DNA of 64,000 bases from contig JAKUHH010000025.1 of assembly GCA_022701365.1 (NCBI GenBank), positions 124,001-188,000 on the forward strand, read 5' to 3'. This DNA is from Mycocentrospora acerina. Lineage: Eukaryota > Ascomycota > Dothideomycetes > Pleosporales. This document shows, in pieces, positions 10,841 through 21,873 of the stretch (position 1 is the first letter of the stretch; each line of letters begins with the position of its first letter). The notes under the pieces were generated by a model. The model saw only the letters and a list, made by a program, of their open reading frames with translations, had not been told where the DNA came from and did no database searches. Position numbers and translations under genes: made by a program.

Positions 10841-13800
10841 TATGAAAAGTAAAATAGGGGACCACTGCGGGTGGCAAGTAGCTTTATACTAGTAACGGAT
10901 CGATCTATGACTCGGCTGGACTCGCCGATTCTGTATGCTTTTGATGAGGTGATATAGAGTCGGTGGTGGAAGAGTGTGGAACGGTAAGTTGGTATGGTTC
11001 GGCTTTACTCGGAAAGTCGGGTTCAAAGTTTTTCTAAGAAAGCCGTAGCAGAGCTGATTGTAAATTGCTGAGCGATGGAATTAACGGCTTAAGACAGCTG
11101 AATACGCGGATTTGTCCTTTCTTTCATATCACCGCCTATGACGCATGGCCTACAGGGGTGTGGGCTGTCGATCTGCACGACCTGCATCCGGCAGCCCAAC
11201 CCTGGCGTGACCGAAAAGATGGCTGTGCACCCTGGGACATGTACCCACTCAGAGATTTTAACGTGCGTTCGGCTGCCATCCGAAATACTACCCGTTGCAA
11301 CGACGGCCTGCTCCGAAAATAACCATTCAGACTGGTAAGTAGGCACATTCAGCTGTTGCAGATATTTCTCCCGAGTCGAAGTGAAGCTTATCCCAGTACC
11401 CGTTACCGCCCTGGAACGATCGAGCAGACCCGGCTACATACTGCCGGCGTTTCGTATTATCCACAACACACAGCAGATCTCGCGACATGCCCAGCTGTGA
11501 TACGTTGCGGAGAACTACGAGGATTCACTTAGTTTGCGGACGAATAAAACTGTAGGTGGCGCAGTTTCGTCTGCACTGTGTTCTGAACAGATCTCAGCCA
11601 CAGGCCTAGTAGCATCGATACCAGTCACATGTATCTCCGCGTGATGTGTATCATTTCATTGACGAGATGGATTGGGTGTTGGTGACTCCTACGAACGTTT
11701 GTCAGCCACACCTATGCGCAGGACGCGCAATACTGTATGCTGCCATGTGTTATGTCTGGATACAGCCGTTGGCAGCCTACAGAACAGAGCCGCCTAACAC
11801 TATGGGTCCTCAGAGCTGGAGAACCCTGTCTAGAGAGACGAGTCGCTCGATCAATGGATCCTGCTACGAACCAATAGGGTATTTGGTATTCACTCAAGCC
11901 GTGAAACGACCAGCAGGTCTGTTTGCAAGCCCCGAAGATGTAAGCCATTCTGAAGGAGCTGCATCTCATCTCCAGCGCATTGCGTACAACCTGTCTGTCT
12001 CAAACAGTCTTGTCCAGCCGACATTGTACAGGGAAAACTCTGCATTCAACACTGCATCCTGCGCAACAACATCGGCTGAAAGAAGCCTCCAAATGCAAGC
12101 ATCTCCGTGGTTGCAAAAGCCTTGTGGACGATTGGCTGAGAACTCAGGGTCCATAGCTTTTTCTATGTGGCTGTGCAGCCCTACAGCGCACAGACCGTAA
12201 CCATCCGCGGCCTCCCCGGGCAAGCCTCTGCATCTCGAACGTTCCGTTACCTGCCAGCTTGTGTGGAGTTGCATGCACTAGCCACACACTGAAGCTGCTG
12301 GCCGTATCCCTTCCTTTTTCTCCAGACTCAAGCTTTGGCACCATACTACAGCTCATCTTCCTCTCAAGTTGACAGAGACGTTGTTTTGGCCGGCTCGATT
12401 CGTGCGCACAGTTGCTGCGAAACGCTAGTCGCTCGCCTAACCAGTCATGACATCACCTCCAACTCTCTTCTTCATCACTTTCATGCTAGAACAGCACTGT
12501 AACACTGCTCGCTTCATCCCTAGTCTTGGACGAGACGAATGCGTCTGTCGCGTGCAATCCCCTGCTCCCCGACGTCAATGTCTTGGACGGGACGCACCAT
12601 GCCCGGAGTGTGTGATGAAAAGTATAGTGATCGGCAACGGAACGATGCCTGTATTGTGGAATCATGGAGTCGGCGCCATGCTACTCTCGTATCAGCGTCA
12701 GTCTTATCCAATCGTGGTTCTCGAAATGATTTTCCCTGCATCAGTCGAAGTTTTCTTCCGCTTCTTATCCCGCAAATGTCGGTTTCGCTCGCCGATCATG
12801 ACGCGGAGGCATATCGATGTGGTGCCCATGACCCACCATCATCGCAAATCTGACGAAGAGGATCATTGTTCAGCTTGATTTTCCAAGCAGCTTCAACAAA
12901 TGGCTTTTAATCTTGTAGAAATCAGGCTCTCAATAATTCCGATGCACAGCGTCTGTACGAAGCGTAGGGCAGCACACCACTAGAGCATTCTCGAAATCTG
13001 CAAGGTCATGCAAGTCGCCGATTTCCCGACCCTGTAGTTCTGGATAGATGATTGCACGCGACGTTGCGTCAACCAAGTCTCCAGAATCGTCCCGAGGTTA
13101 CGTTCTCCACGGCGCCTTCCCTTTTGAGCAGCCATGGATATTCGAAGCCTCGTTGTTGCCAAGACTGAGCCATGAACGATTACAAAATCATCTTGAAGGA
13201 TCGTACTCGTGATATTCCAATCTTTGTTACGACAGAAATAACCACGCAATGCCCGTTTCGTCCGCTAGACCAACGTATACAACCAATACGGCTGCATTAC
13301 ACAACCGGTTGCTAGTTCTGATTACTTTCTCACTGATTACTGTCAGTCAAAGTTAGTTCTCGTCGGGAATAATACGAATGATACCCGCCAAGAGCTCGGC
13401 CTCTTCGGCGGTCCGGAAATCCCGCCGGCAGAGTACGCTTTGTAACTCTTACTCATACCCAGTGTAATGCCGGCACTAAAATGAACCCAGCAGAACACGC
13501 CCAATACAACCACACTTTTACGATGTTTCGCGTATTTGCACCCATCCTGTACAATATGCCCAGCAATTTGCCGATCAACAATTTAAAATAGAACATGGAT
13601 TATTGTCTAGGTAAAGGTGTTCATTGTGTTGAAGTTACTCTTAGAATCCCCACTCAATCAGCTCACGTTCCTCGGTTGCTCGTAACGAGTAATGTATCCA
13701 TACGCGGATGAGGCTCCGCTACATGTCAGATCTTACCGCTCGGTAATCTTTGGCCATGTCTTTGCCCCGATAGTCTGTCAGCGTTCGTTATCGGTCACAT

Positions 13801-16533
13801 GAGTGTCGATTTCCATGAAATTTCCCAGGGCCTCACCAGTATTTGGAATCATGGAGTGACTGGATGATGATCCCAAAATAATGGTTACCATCTTCCTTGA
13901 AGCAGGGTTTGGAGATGGGCTGACGAATCTGGCAACTGTCAGACCACGGGGCAAATACGATCGTGTGATTAGAACGTGAGTAACACCCAAAGGCGGGTTT
14001 TTGTAGAAATATTGTACCTAAAGTCTTACAGTACCAGACCGTCTCACTTGAGTATGAAAGGAGATTATGTTTACACTAAATTTTCCACCATAGATACATG
14101 GCACAAGTCCCCTATACCTGTATCGACTGTTACACTGGAAGACGTATCTCATATTTCTAGCAGATTTTCACCAACACTATCCTCTCTTGAGCTTCAGTAA
14201 CAAAACCAGGCCAGTTCCTCTTTATACCCCTGGCTTACTGTGCAGGCGGTGCACCCTTCTTAAATATACTTCTGCGCATCGCGATGTCTACGACATCACT
14301 ACTGAAAGTATCGAATGCTTATTCATATCGAGGCTGCAGATTTCAGTAATTGTGCCGCCTGAAACGACAATTAAGAGGTTTTCTATCGGCTTTACTCGTC
14401 CCTTATGCTATATCTATACGAATCATCAAATTCGGTATGGATCTACATGGGCACCTGGTTCCCCTGAACAGCGGATCTACTGCGTAAGTAGTAGCAATCA
14501 CCTTCTACCTCCTGCAGCGCTTAACACCGCACTATCGGAAGCGGGGTAGGGCAAGATGAACGACTAACAGTGCACCGGCGCGGATCCATGTCTAGTGTGT
14601 ACCAATAGGGGGAGGTTTGAACGAATTGATCTAGATCATTGGTCTGTTAACTATAAAACAGGGATGTGGACTGACGTATGTGCTCCGCGGAAGTCCGTCC
14701 GTGTCACTGGGAGGAGCGAGATTTGTGTCCACATTGATAAGAAAAAGATGATCTGTCGTGGATTCAGACCTTTAGGGGGGTTTCTTGTAGTAATACTAAT
14801 AAGAAATACGAAAAACACAAGTAATTTGTTGCATTGAAGCGCGAATCACTGGTGGCTATAGCGACGTTACGGAAGAGAGCTTGGTTGAACAGTCTTAGTC
14901 TACGACCGGGCATTCTAGGCCACATTGCATTTCCACGATCCTCTTAACAGCCCTCACGTGCTGAAGTTAGTACAGTAAGTATTATTGTGGTACAAGTTTA
15001 CAATCGATGATTCTTTGGTAAGCTATAAGATGATTTAGTGTTGGGCCAGCCCATACCAAGCAGTTCAAGAGTGTATGTCTCTCATCATAAACAGCTATTC
15101 AGTGAATGTACGAGTATGGGTTTAGATACGAAAAATAGCGGATACTTGAACAATTTGTAAATAGAGGCATATGGAAAAATGCTATATCGCAAGTAGACGA
15201 ATGAAACCACAAGATTGCCATTGTAAGGTTGTGCGAAGACGCCAAGTCGGTGAATTGAAACAAGACCGAAGATGACGACTAACCTTGTTACTTTCTTGAC
15301 TAAACGCATTGACTCTGGATTATAAAGGCCTAAGAATTTAAACACGTAAAAGGGTTTTTCTTAGCCTACCCGTATATCCTTCTTCGCAGGTTATGATAGT
15401 ACAATATGACCATGAGGATGAAGACGAAGACGAGCTCGATCTCCAGCAAGGTCTATAATACCCGCCCTGTTCCAATACTAGGAATGCACTCTCAAACTAT
15501 AGAGGATTGGCATTCTCATACTGATAGTTCTCAGGGGTCAGTCTTGTATGGACCCTATGCAGTTACTCGCCTGCCAAACTGCCTCCATAAAGTGTCATGG
15601 CATCTTGTTCTTCTTCCAAATGCATAGCAAACTCGATTACCTTTTTTTTTTATCTTTGAAAAATCTCGCTATGAGATTTGCTGAAATAGTGAGCATACCT
15701 GTAAAAGGACCGGTAGTAGCTTTTTACGGTGATGTGAGCCAAAGCCATCTTGTACGACAGGTGGCATATGCAGAGAAGTACACAGTACAATTCCTGTCAC
15801 GTGATGTCCAGTTTGGCCAACACACATCAAACGCTCCTTCAAATGGCACGTAACTGATGGTGGAGTTGGACAAGTAGGACTAGGAGTTAAACTCATGTAT
15901 ATAAATAGCTCTAGATACTATACAGTATAGAGCAGTGATCCACACAATAGATTACCTAAATCTTGCTGTTGTTCTAGCTCACATTTTCACCACAATTCCT
16001 CATCCTACTTTTTTTTCACCATCTGAATACTACTTGATTTGTACAACTAGAAATTTTGAAGTTTGTCATCGGAGCAGACCCTGTCGCTAACAGGGATACC
16101 AATATAATTTGGACGCATGGCTCTCTAACTATGATATGGAATACAATAAGCAATGCTCTTGTCAGGTTCTCAGTTTGTTAAATGCTATTTTTGCATGTCT
16201 GGAATTGAATATGACGAGGGCTTTATTAAAACCACACTACACTTGATTAGAAAGAAATAAAGAGGAGAATTTGGCCGAATGTAAAACATACAACAGAGAA
16301 TTTTTCACTGTAATACCTGACAGACAACACTTTATGTAATGCAAGCGAAGTTCAGATTTACCAGTGAGAAAGGCGATAACAATTTTTTCAATAAGTTGAC
16401 TCAAAGGTAGTGTCAACTTGTGTGAAAGTCCTCTTGTGAGATTGTCACGTATCAAGTTGGTACGAATTCATCCTCAATTAATCCTACTTAGCTTGTGCCT
16501 ACATCTCACATCAAACATTCACGTTTTCTCAGA
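10841..16533. other. 5.7 kb without credible genes
   Basis: The first 2.5 kb has ordinary GC content, the remainder (about 13.3-16.5 kb) is AT-rich. Several open frames of 80-180 codons exist (for example 11646..12200 plus, 12447..12878 plus and 14187..14549 plus), but none has recognisable domains, codon regularity or splice-supported extensions. The stretch nearest 10.85-11.1 kb is presumably the promoter and 5' UTR of the zinc-finger gene. No terminal inverted repeats, tRNA or transposase signature was recognised. Confidence 0.45.
10870..10878 (+). promoter_or_regulatory. PACE-like nonamer upstream of the Rpn4-like gene
   Basis: GGTGGCAAG lies 30 bp upstream of the ATG of the minus-strand Rpn4-like gene. 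It differs by one base from the proteasome-associated control element GGTGGCAAA bound by yeast Rpn4. A single near-match may be chance, and it could lie in the 5' UTR. Confidence 0.2.
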
Positions 16534-17574
16534 TTACAGCTTTGCTACTCCGTGCCTAATTTCTATCTCTCCAACATCGATGCTTCTCCACTCCTCCCGC
16601 TTCTTCTCAAACGCCAAATCCCCATCTTTCCCCTTCCACTCCTTTGAACCGTTTACAAAAATATCGTCGATATGCTTCTGTTTCCCTTTCATCGTAATGC
16701 AACAGAACTCCGAGTCCTGATCCCACCGCGGCGCGATAGTTCCATCCCTGCCCAAATGCAACACCCCCGTGTTGCCACAAACCACACATCCGATCCTGTT
16801 TTCCGCACCACCGAACAAGTCAATTTTACTTAAATGACAATGCGGACACGCGCCCGCAGGCTCAGGTCCAAGATACACTGCATCATCAAACGACTTCCCG
16901 AGCTGACTCGCAACCCTGCTGCCTAGTTCTTCAGCGCGCCTCATGGCCTCGTTTTCCGGCGCATTGAGAACAGATCCCGGGTTCCCGTATCCCGTGAATA
17001 GAGCCTGGTCGACGACTTTGACATGCAGAGAGTACGCAAAGAGATGTAGGGTTGGAAGGGCCATGGTAAACTGATCTGGCGTGGTAGAGCCCCCAACGGC
17101 GAGGAAACCCGCAACACGAGGTTTCAAGACACGCATGTCCATTTTCATGTTCGCATATGGTGAAGTCGTATCCCCTGTCTGCTGCGCGGTGAGGATGCGC
17201 GTTGCGAGTGCAACATCGGTGTACGGGCCGAGAAGCTTGTCCATGAGTGCTTTGAGTGTTGCAGCAGGCTGGTGTGAATACACTGCCGTGGAGAGGATGA
17301 TTGCGTCGGCATTTAGGATTTCATCAAACACCTGGCGACGGTCATCAGGGATGATGTTGTTGGTGAGGGCCTTGGGGTTGTTGGAAATGGTTCCACCTGT
17401 GACGTCTGGGGTGCCGTCTAATGGGCCAGCGTTAGGGGGTACTGAGACAGAGGGTACATGAATCCATGATGTTGTTATGGATGGACTTGATTCTTTGGCG
17501 GAGAGGAGAGCAGCCTTGAGGAGGATCTCCGAGTTTCCACCTTTGGTGCCGTTTGCAAGACCGAGGATGTGCAT
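16534..17574 (-). CDS. NADPH-dependent FMN reductase-like flavoprotein with a C-terminal zinc-ribbon-like Cys cluster
   Basis: Single-exon 346-aa protein from ATG 17574. The N-terminus (MHILGLANGTKGGNSEILLK) is the first beta strand and phosphate-binding loop of the flavodoxin-like FMN_red fold, followed by a region for adjacent strands (DADAIILSTAVYSHQPAATLKALMD) in which FMN reductases bind flavin. Around residues 245-270 a CPHCHL...CVVCG pair of CxxC motifs suggests a small metal-binding ribbon. Expected role: NAD(P)H-dependent reduction of FMN or quinone-type substrates in the cytosol; the physiological substrate is unknown. The gene sits at the edge of a gene-poor stretch and shares strand with another flavin-related gene at 18.8-19.6 kb. 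No introns are needed. Confidence 0.82.
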   Translation of the reverse strand: MHILGLANGTKGGNSEILLKAALLSAKESSPSITTSWIHVPSVSVPPNAGPLDGTPDVTGGTISNNPKALTNNIIPDDRRQVFDEILNADAIILSTAVYSHQPAATLKALMDKLLGPYTDVALATRILTAQQTGDTTSPYANMKMDMRVLKPRVAGFLAVGGSTTPDQFTMALPTLHLFAYSLHVKVVDQALFTGYGNPGSVLNAPENEAMRRAEELGSRVASQLGKSFDDAVYLGPEPAGACPHCHLSKIDLFGGAENRIGCVVCGNTGVLHLGRDGTIAPRWDQDSEFCCITMKGKQKHIDDIFVNGSKEWKGKDGDLAFEKKREEWRSIDVGEIEIRHGVAKL

Positions 17575-18819
17575 GGTGATGAGCTAGAGTGGTTTTCTGC
17601 TAAAGGAAAGACGTAGAAAAGGCATGTGTTTGATAGCTTTCTAAATCACTTGACTGTAGCACTTATACATGCACAACGGAAAACGGCTTTATCCGATACG
17701 TTCGTAGTCCATCCGCGCTAGGCGTATCCGCATTTCACACACATGCGGACTTTCCATCAGACCCGAATGTTCAGACTTGGCCTTTTCAGGAAGGCTAATG
17801 TCGTACAACGCTGAAAGTAGTGATGTTACATACTTTAAACGAGGCCGAAGCGTTGTGGGGGCATGGAAGATCGGACGTTGGAGACCTACGGTTGCGACGA
17901 TGTACGATCGTACGAACCTGCGTGGTAGTCACAATGTATACGGAAAAGCGCACAGTTAGCTTGTACCTTTCCTGTATGAGCTCTGTAGCAACACGTCATT
18001 TCGAGAGGAAGTTTAGCGCTGCATAGAATAAGATAGATTATGCAACTATCCACCCTATCAGATGTGAGTTTTAGCCAGAGGATCTACTGGATATAATATC
18101 CAACCATCCCAACGCTGAATAAGTACTTTGATTAATATCAACAACTGGCGAGACGAATAGTCCACACTACGATACTCATTACTATCTATAAGCACTTCTA
18201 TGAGTTTTGGCAGGAGTACAGGCTCCACGGTATGACTGGTAAGTAGAGCTATTCAAGAAACACAGTTTCAAGAGACTTGCTCAATGCTTCTTCCATCAAA
18301 GAAGATGCACACCTTGGCTTTTGTATAAACCGACAATTTAGTGATTTGAAATGACCAGCCCTCACTCTTGTTTCTTTCTCTGCCCACCACAGGCAGTCTA
18401 CGGAAAACCATCCGTTGTATCTGTCAATCTGGGGTTTCCCCCAAGGACGAATCCAGATGCCGCCTACCTCCGGAGAAAGGCAACTCTGCAGCTTTCAAGT
18501 ACCTCGCAATCGATTGTACAAAAGGCTATGAGATGGAAATATTAATTCGCTGTCAAAGATAATGTTGGGGAGATGAAGTAGAATATTACGTCGCGGTGAT
18601 GAAAATATAGGGGTGTTTCCAATATTATGTACTGACTTGCCAGAGAAGAACGATTGTGGATTTAAACAGCTCTATATTTGCGTATATTGTACCACCACTG
18701 GTCTGTACCCATTATTTCGCGTGCCTCAAAGACTTTGGTAATGAATTAGGTCAAAGCATGATGGTACATATGCTGAAAACCCCTCTATGATTCTCTCCCT
18801 TCCCCCAATCCACAACGCA
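17575..18819. other. intergenic between the two flavin-associated genes
   Basis: The stretch is mostly AT-rich and contains the promoter of the FMN reductase gene. The only possible gene is a short two-exon candidate at 18232-18562, listed separately. Nothing else is supported. Confidence 0.45.
18232..18562 (+). CDS. possible small Cys-containing protein (two exons)
   Basis: Candidate gene: exon 1 is only ATGACTG (18232..18238), followed by a GTAAGT donor; a strong pyrimidine-rich acceptor (TTTCTTTCTCTGCCCACCACAG) ends at 18392, and exon 2 runs 18393..18562 to a TAA. The intron would be 154 nt. The 58-aa product begins MTGSLRKTIRCICQSGVS and ends EILIRCQR, with five cysteines. There is no signal peptide in this model, so an additional upstream exon is possible. 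I know no homologue. The quality of the acceptor and the coding look of exon 2 are the only support; it may be a relic. Confidence 0.3.
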
Positions 18820-19565
18820 TCAGCCCTCCCTCGTCCGCTCCTCCTCCCACTTCTTCACCTTTGCCGGATTCCCCTCCAGCCCATTCAACGTCGCCTGACT
18901 CATCCCCGGAATAACCATTTCAAACGTCTCCTCCACAACCGCATACTCATAGTACCCACACCTCGCAATCGGCTTCGTCTTGCTCACATCAATCTTCCCG
19001 TCCGTCAACACCTCGTCGCTGATGTGAATCGCCTCGACGAGCCCAATCACCACGTCCACGGTGCCCATGGGTGGGTTCCCCGGCAACCGCAGCGTGGAGT
19101 GGTACTTGCATTCGAATTTGACGGGGCTGCGCTTCACCATGGGGATGCTGGAAAGCTTCGCAGTCTCCTTCTCTAGTCCCGCTCGTGCGAATTCGTCAAC
19201 GCCGTGGGGGACCTGCTCGGCGGTGATGTTCATTTCCTGGCGGAGGTCCCAGGTGGCGAGGTTCCAGACGAAGCGGCCGGTGGACTCGACATTTGAGACG
19301 GTGTCTTTGCGTGTGTTGAGGTCGGTTTGGTTGGAGGAGAAGAGTACATAGGGGGGGTCAAAGGTTAGGTTGGTGAATTGGCTGTAGGGAGCGAGGTTGG
19401 CGTGGCCCGAGGCGGAGAGGGTCGAGATCCAGCCAATGGGGCGGGGGACGACGCATGCCTTTGGGGGGGTTAGATAGGGGAGGGTCAGATGGGGGCGGGA
19501 GAGGCAAGTACTTTGAAGGGGTCATGGGGGAGGTTATGCGGGTCGATTCCGGGTCTGTAGAACAT
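18820..19565 (-). CDS. flavin reductase-like (FMN-binding split-barrel) domain protein
   Basis: Two exons, 19512..19565 and 18820..19458, separated by a 53-nt intron (GTACTT ... CAAAG); 230 aa. The start MFYRPGIDPHNLPHDPF leads into the hallmark ACVVPRPIGWISTLSASGHA, then LAPYSQFTNLTFDPPYVLF and the ESTGRFVWNLATWDLRQEMN segment. These are the FMN-binding motifs of the flavin reductase-like split barrel seen in many fungal and bacterial proteins. Members bind FMN and often reduce it with NAD(P)H, or act as flavin-dependent oxidoreductases; substrate unknown here. It lies 1.2 kb from an FMN reductase-fold gene on the same strand, which hints at shared flavin chemistry but does not prove it. No targeting signal is evident. 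Confidence 0.85.
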
Positions 19566-20198
19566 GGTGCGGGGGGTTTTAGGTTGACAATGTGGAGTTA
19601 CTGGGAGAGTTTATTGAGATTGGTTGGGTGTGTGGACAGGATGGGAGATTGATAGTGCAAGATGATTATACTTGTATATGCGTGAGAGACTAGAGATATG
19701 TGACATGACGTATAGCTATAGAGCTCAGCTCTGTAAATGGGGTGAGTAGCTCACAAAGCTAAAGCGGCCACTTCAACCCCGCTTCTCTAACACACCAGCA
19801 ATGTACATGTCAAGGCTGTCTAAATGTTGACATGGGTCGGACAGACTATGTTTCCTTTGGCGAAACTGAAGACTTGACAACACTGAATATCTTTATTCAT
19901 GAAGAATGGTGCAATGCTACCATCTACGAGACCGTAATCGTCAACACCCCCAATTCGCACCAGAAACCCATTAGCACTTGTGCTCTAGACCATAAGATTC
20001 GCAGAAATATACCTCCCAGCATGACTTTTTCCGTCCTGCAAACATTAAACAGACCATGCTCATACCATGTTATATATTGTGTGTTGAAAAATGGCAAACG
20101 TCCGAGCAATACCGACCAGCAGCCTCGCGTAACCCACAAGAATCAAATACTTTTCGTAGCAATCAAAAATACTCTGGGTAATCCTGAATCAATCAACG
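19566..20198. other. intergenic, no gene seen
   Basis: This 0.63 kb region holds the promoter of the flavin reductase-like gene and the 3' flank of the next minus-strand gene. A 148-codon plus-strand frame here overlaps the end of that gene and has no recognisable features. Confidence 0.45.
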
Positions 20199-21569
20199 TC
20201 AATCTCGCTCGTGTAGTCTTTCCACGCGATCCGCAAACGACCGCGTCAAGCCTACAGACGCCCAAAAATCGTCACTAACGTCGTCCCGGCGCGAAAGGCG
20301 CTCCAAAAGTGACCTCGCATCGCGAAGTTCTTGGTCAAGCTCGACATCGATTGACGAATGTGGTAAAAGACGGTCCTCGCTGGCTGTTCGTATCGTCTCG
20401 GGAGACTCCTGCACATGTCCGTCCAACTGATCGTCTTGCGGCCTGTCGTGTGCGCTTCTCGAGCTATAAAAACGGGTCACATAGGCGTTTGCGGCTCTGG
20501 ATCTCTCCAAGACGCGGTGCGAGTAGCGCGCCGTGTCCCGCGCAGGCGGTTCGCTGGAGAAGTAGCTTGGACGCGCTCGGCGGCGGAGCAGGGCGAAGTT
20601 TGGACGGACAATCATCTCGTCTTCTTCCGTGTCGGATGCCGTGTCGTCGGAAGACTCGCAGGCGCGCATGAACTGTGTTTCTGACTGCCGTCGCGAGGGC
20701 ACCGTGAGGTGCGTGTGTGAAGAGGACGCCGAGTGCGAGTTGGAGCTCCCTGCGCGTGAACTCGAGTTTGAGTCTGCGTTTGAAAACGAGGCCGAGGCTG
20801 CGGCTGAAGCGAACGACGAGTCTGCGGTGGGCGCAACGGGATCGGGGACCACGGTGCTGAGGAACGCGTCCCAGGGCAGGTTCTCCTCAAAGGGGCTGAC
20901 GCTGCGGTCGCGGTCGCCCAGGCCGTCGAGCGTCGAGGCGGGGCTCCAGGACTCGCGCAACGAGCTCGAGGGCAGGGGGCCGTCGGTGATGGTGCGGCGG
21001 CCCATTCGGCGCAGCGGCGGGAAGCCGACGGCGTGGCTGTCGGCGCTGCTGTCGACGCCCTCGAAGCCGTCGTCACGGGGCGCGGCCGTGTCGCGTCTCC
21101 GGTACGTGGGCGCGTCTGCCTGGGGGCTGCGCGAGCGGGTGCGACGCAGGGCGGCCGAGCCTGTCCTGCTCGCCGGGCGGCGGCGCGAGTCCCTCTCGTG
21201 GTCGGCGCCGACGCTGCGAGACACGGTGGCAGGCGCAAAGCCCGAGGTCAGGGCGGGCAGCGGGCGCGAGTTCTCGAGCATGGTGCGCAGGCTGGCATAC
21301 TGGTGGTAGCGCTGCAGCCGGGGCGGGTTCCTCGACACCTCCGGCACGGGCGGCGGTGCGAGGCGGGCGCGAGAGCCAAAGGCGCGTCCGGCGTGGTCGC
21401 GTGACCGCGTGATGATGTAGGTCGTGTCCGAGTCGGCGGCGGCTCGGCTGGGGCGGTCTGGCCGTATGCGACGGCGGATGGGCGAGCGCTGGCCCGTCAC
21501 GTCGGCGCGCAACACGTCCTTGTCCTGGTCGTCGTCGCGCCTGATGTTGTAGCCGATCGGAATACCCAT
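20199..21569 (-). CDS. hypothetical low-complexity fungal protein
   Basis: Uninterrupted 456-aa frame from ATG 21569, very GC-rich. The N-terminus (MGIPIGYNIRRDDDQDKDVL) and the C-terminal 45 residues (LLERLSRRDDVSDDFWASVG and LTRSFADRVERL) look conserved. The middle is Arg/Ser/Ala/Pro-rich and presumably disordered, with an acidic patch (DDTASDTEEDEM). No enzyme motif, signal peptide or membrane segment is visible. It is transcribed divergently from the dihydrofolate synthase gene across about 300 bp. I do not recognise a family; the structured C-terminal helix pair could be a binding module. The long clean frame in this position makes it a real gene with fair certainty. Confidence 0.65.
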   Translation of the reverse strand: MGIPIGYNIRRDDDQDKDVLRADVTGQRSPIRRRIRPDRPSRAAADSDTTYIITRSRDHAGRAFGSRARLAPPPVPEVSRNPPRLQRYHQYASLRTMLENSRPLPALTSGFAPATVSRSVGADHERDSRRRPASRTGSAALRRTRSRSPQADAPTYRRRDTAAPRDDGFEGVDSSADSHAVGFPPLRRMGRRTITDGPLPSSSLRESWSPASTLDGLGDRDRSVSPFEENLPWDAFLSTVVPDPVAPTADSSFASAAASASFSNADSNSSSRAGSSNSHSASSSHTHLTVPSRRQSETQFMRACESSDDTASDTEEDEMIVRPNFALLRRRARPSYFSSEPPARDTARYSHRVLERSRAANAYVTRFYSSRSAHDRPQDDQLDGHVQESPETIRTASEDRLLPHSSIDVELDQELRDARSLLERLSRRDDVSDDFWASVGLTRSFADRVERLHERD

Positions 21570-21873
21570 GGCAAGCGAGTGTGGCGGTGGCGGCGGCAGT
21601 GGCAGTGGCAGTGGGCAGGGAAGAGTGGGATGCGCAAGGGCGAGGGGTGGTGTTGTGGTTGTCGGCGGCGAGTGGAGCGGAGAGGTCGTGGCAGGCCGAC
21701 GCGCGCGAAAGCTGGGGACGGACGAGCGCGGAGGCCATGCATGAGGCTGACGGCTCGGGCCAAGCCAAGGGCTGACGCTAACGCTGGGGTACAGGCAACA
21801 CCCGCGCTAGCGACCAGCTCTCTCCGTCGTGACCAGGCCACCCAGCACAGCAGCCGCCCGAGAGCCCGCCGCC
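21570..21873. promoter_or_regulatory. shared divergent promoter, hypothetical gene and FOL3-like gene
   Basis: The 304 bp between the two divergent start codons is GC-rich with a run of GGCAGT/GGCGGT repeats near 21580-21610. Both promoters must lie here or within the 5' ends of the genes. No specific factor site was identified. Confidence 0.4.

Noticed and set aside
11646..12200. 184-codon plus-strand open frame
   Set aside because: No domain, no splice-supported extension, unusual composition; antisense frames of similar length overlap it.
12447..12878. 143-codon plus-strand frame with several cysteines
   Set aside because: No signal peptide or known family, and an overlapping frame of similar length exists.
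19832..20278. 148-codon plus-strand frame
   Set aside because: Its 3' end is antisense to the conserved C-terminus of the hypothetical gene at 20199-21569, and it has no features.
20612..21404. Several 120-230 codon frames overlapping the hypothetical gene
   Set aside because: GC-rich shadows in other frames without features.
21579..21873. Upstream in-frame extension of the FOL3-like gene (starting at 21579)
   Set aside because: It joins exon 2 frame by reading through the first intron and lacks the P-loop; exon 1 from 21874 gives the correct Fol3 N-terminus.
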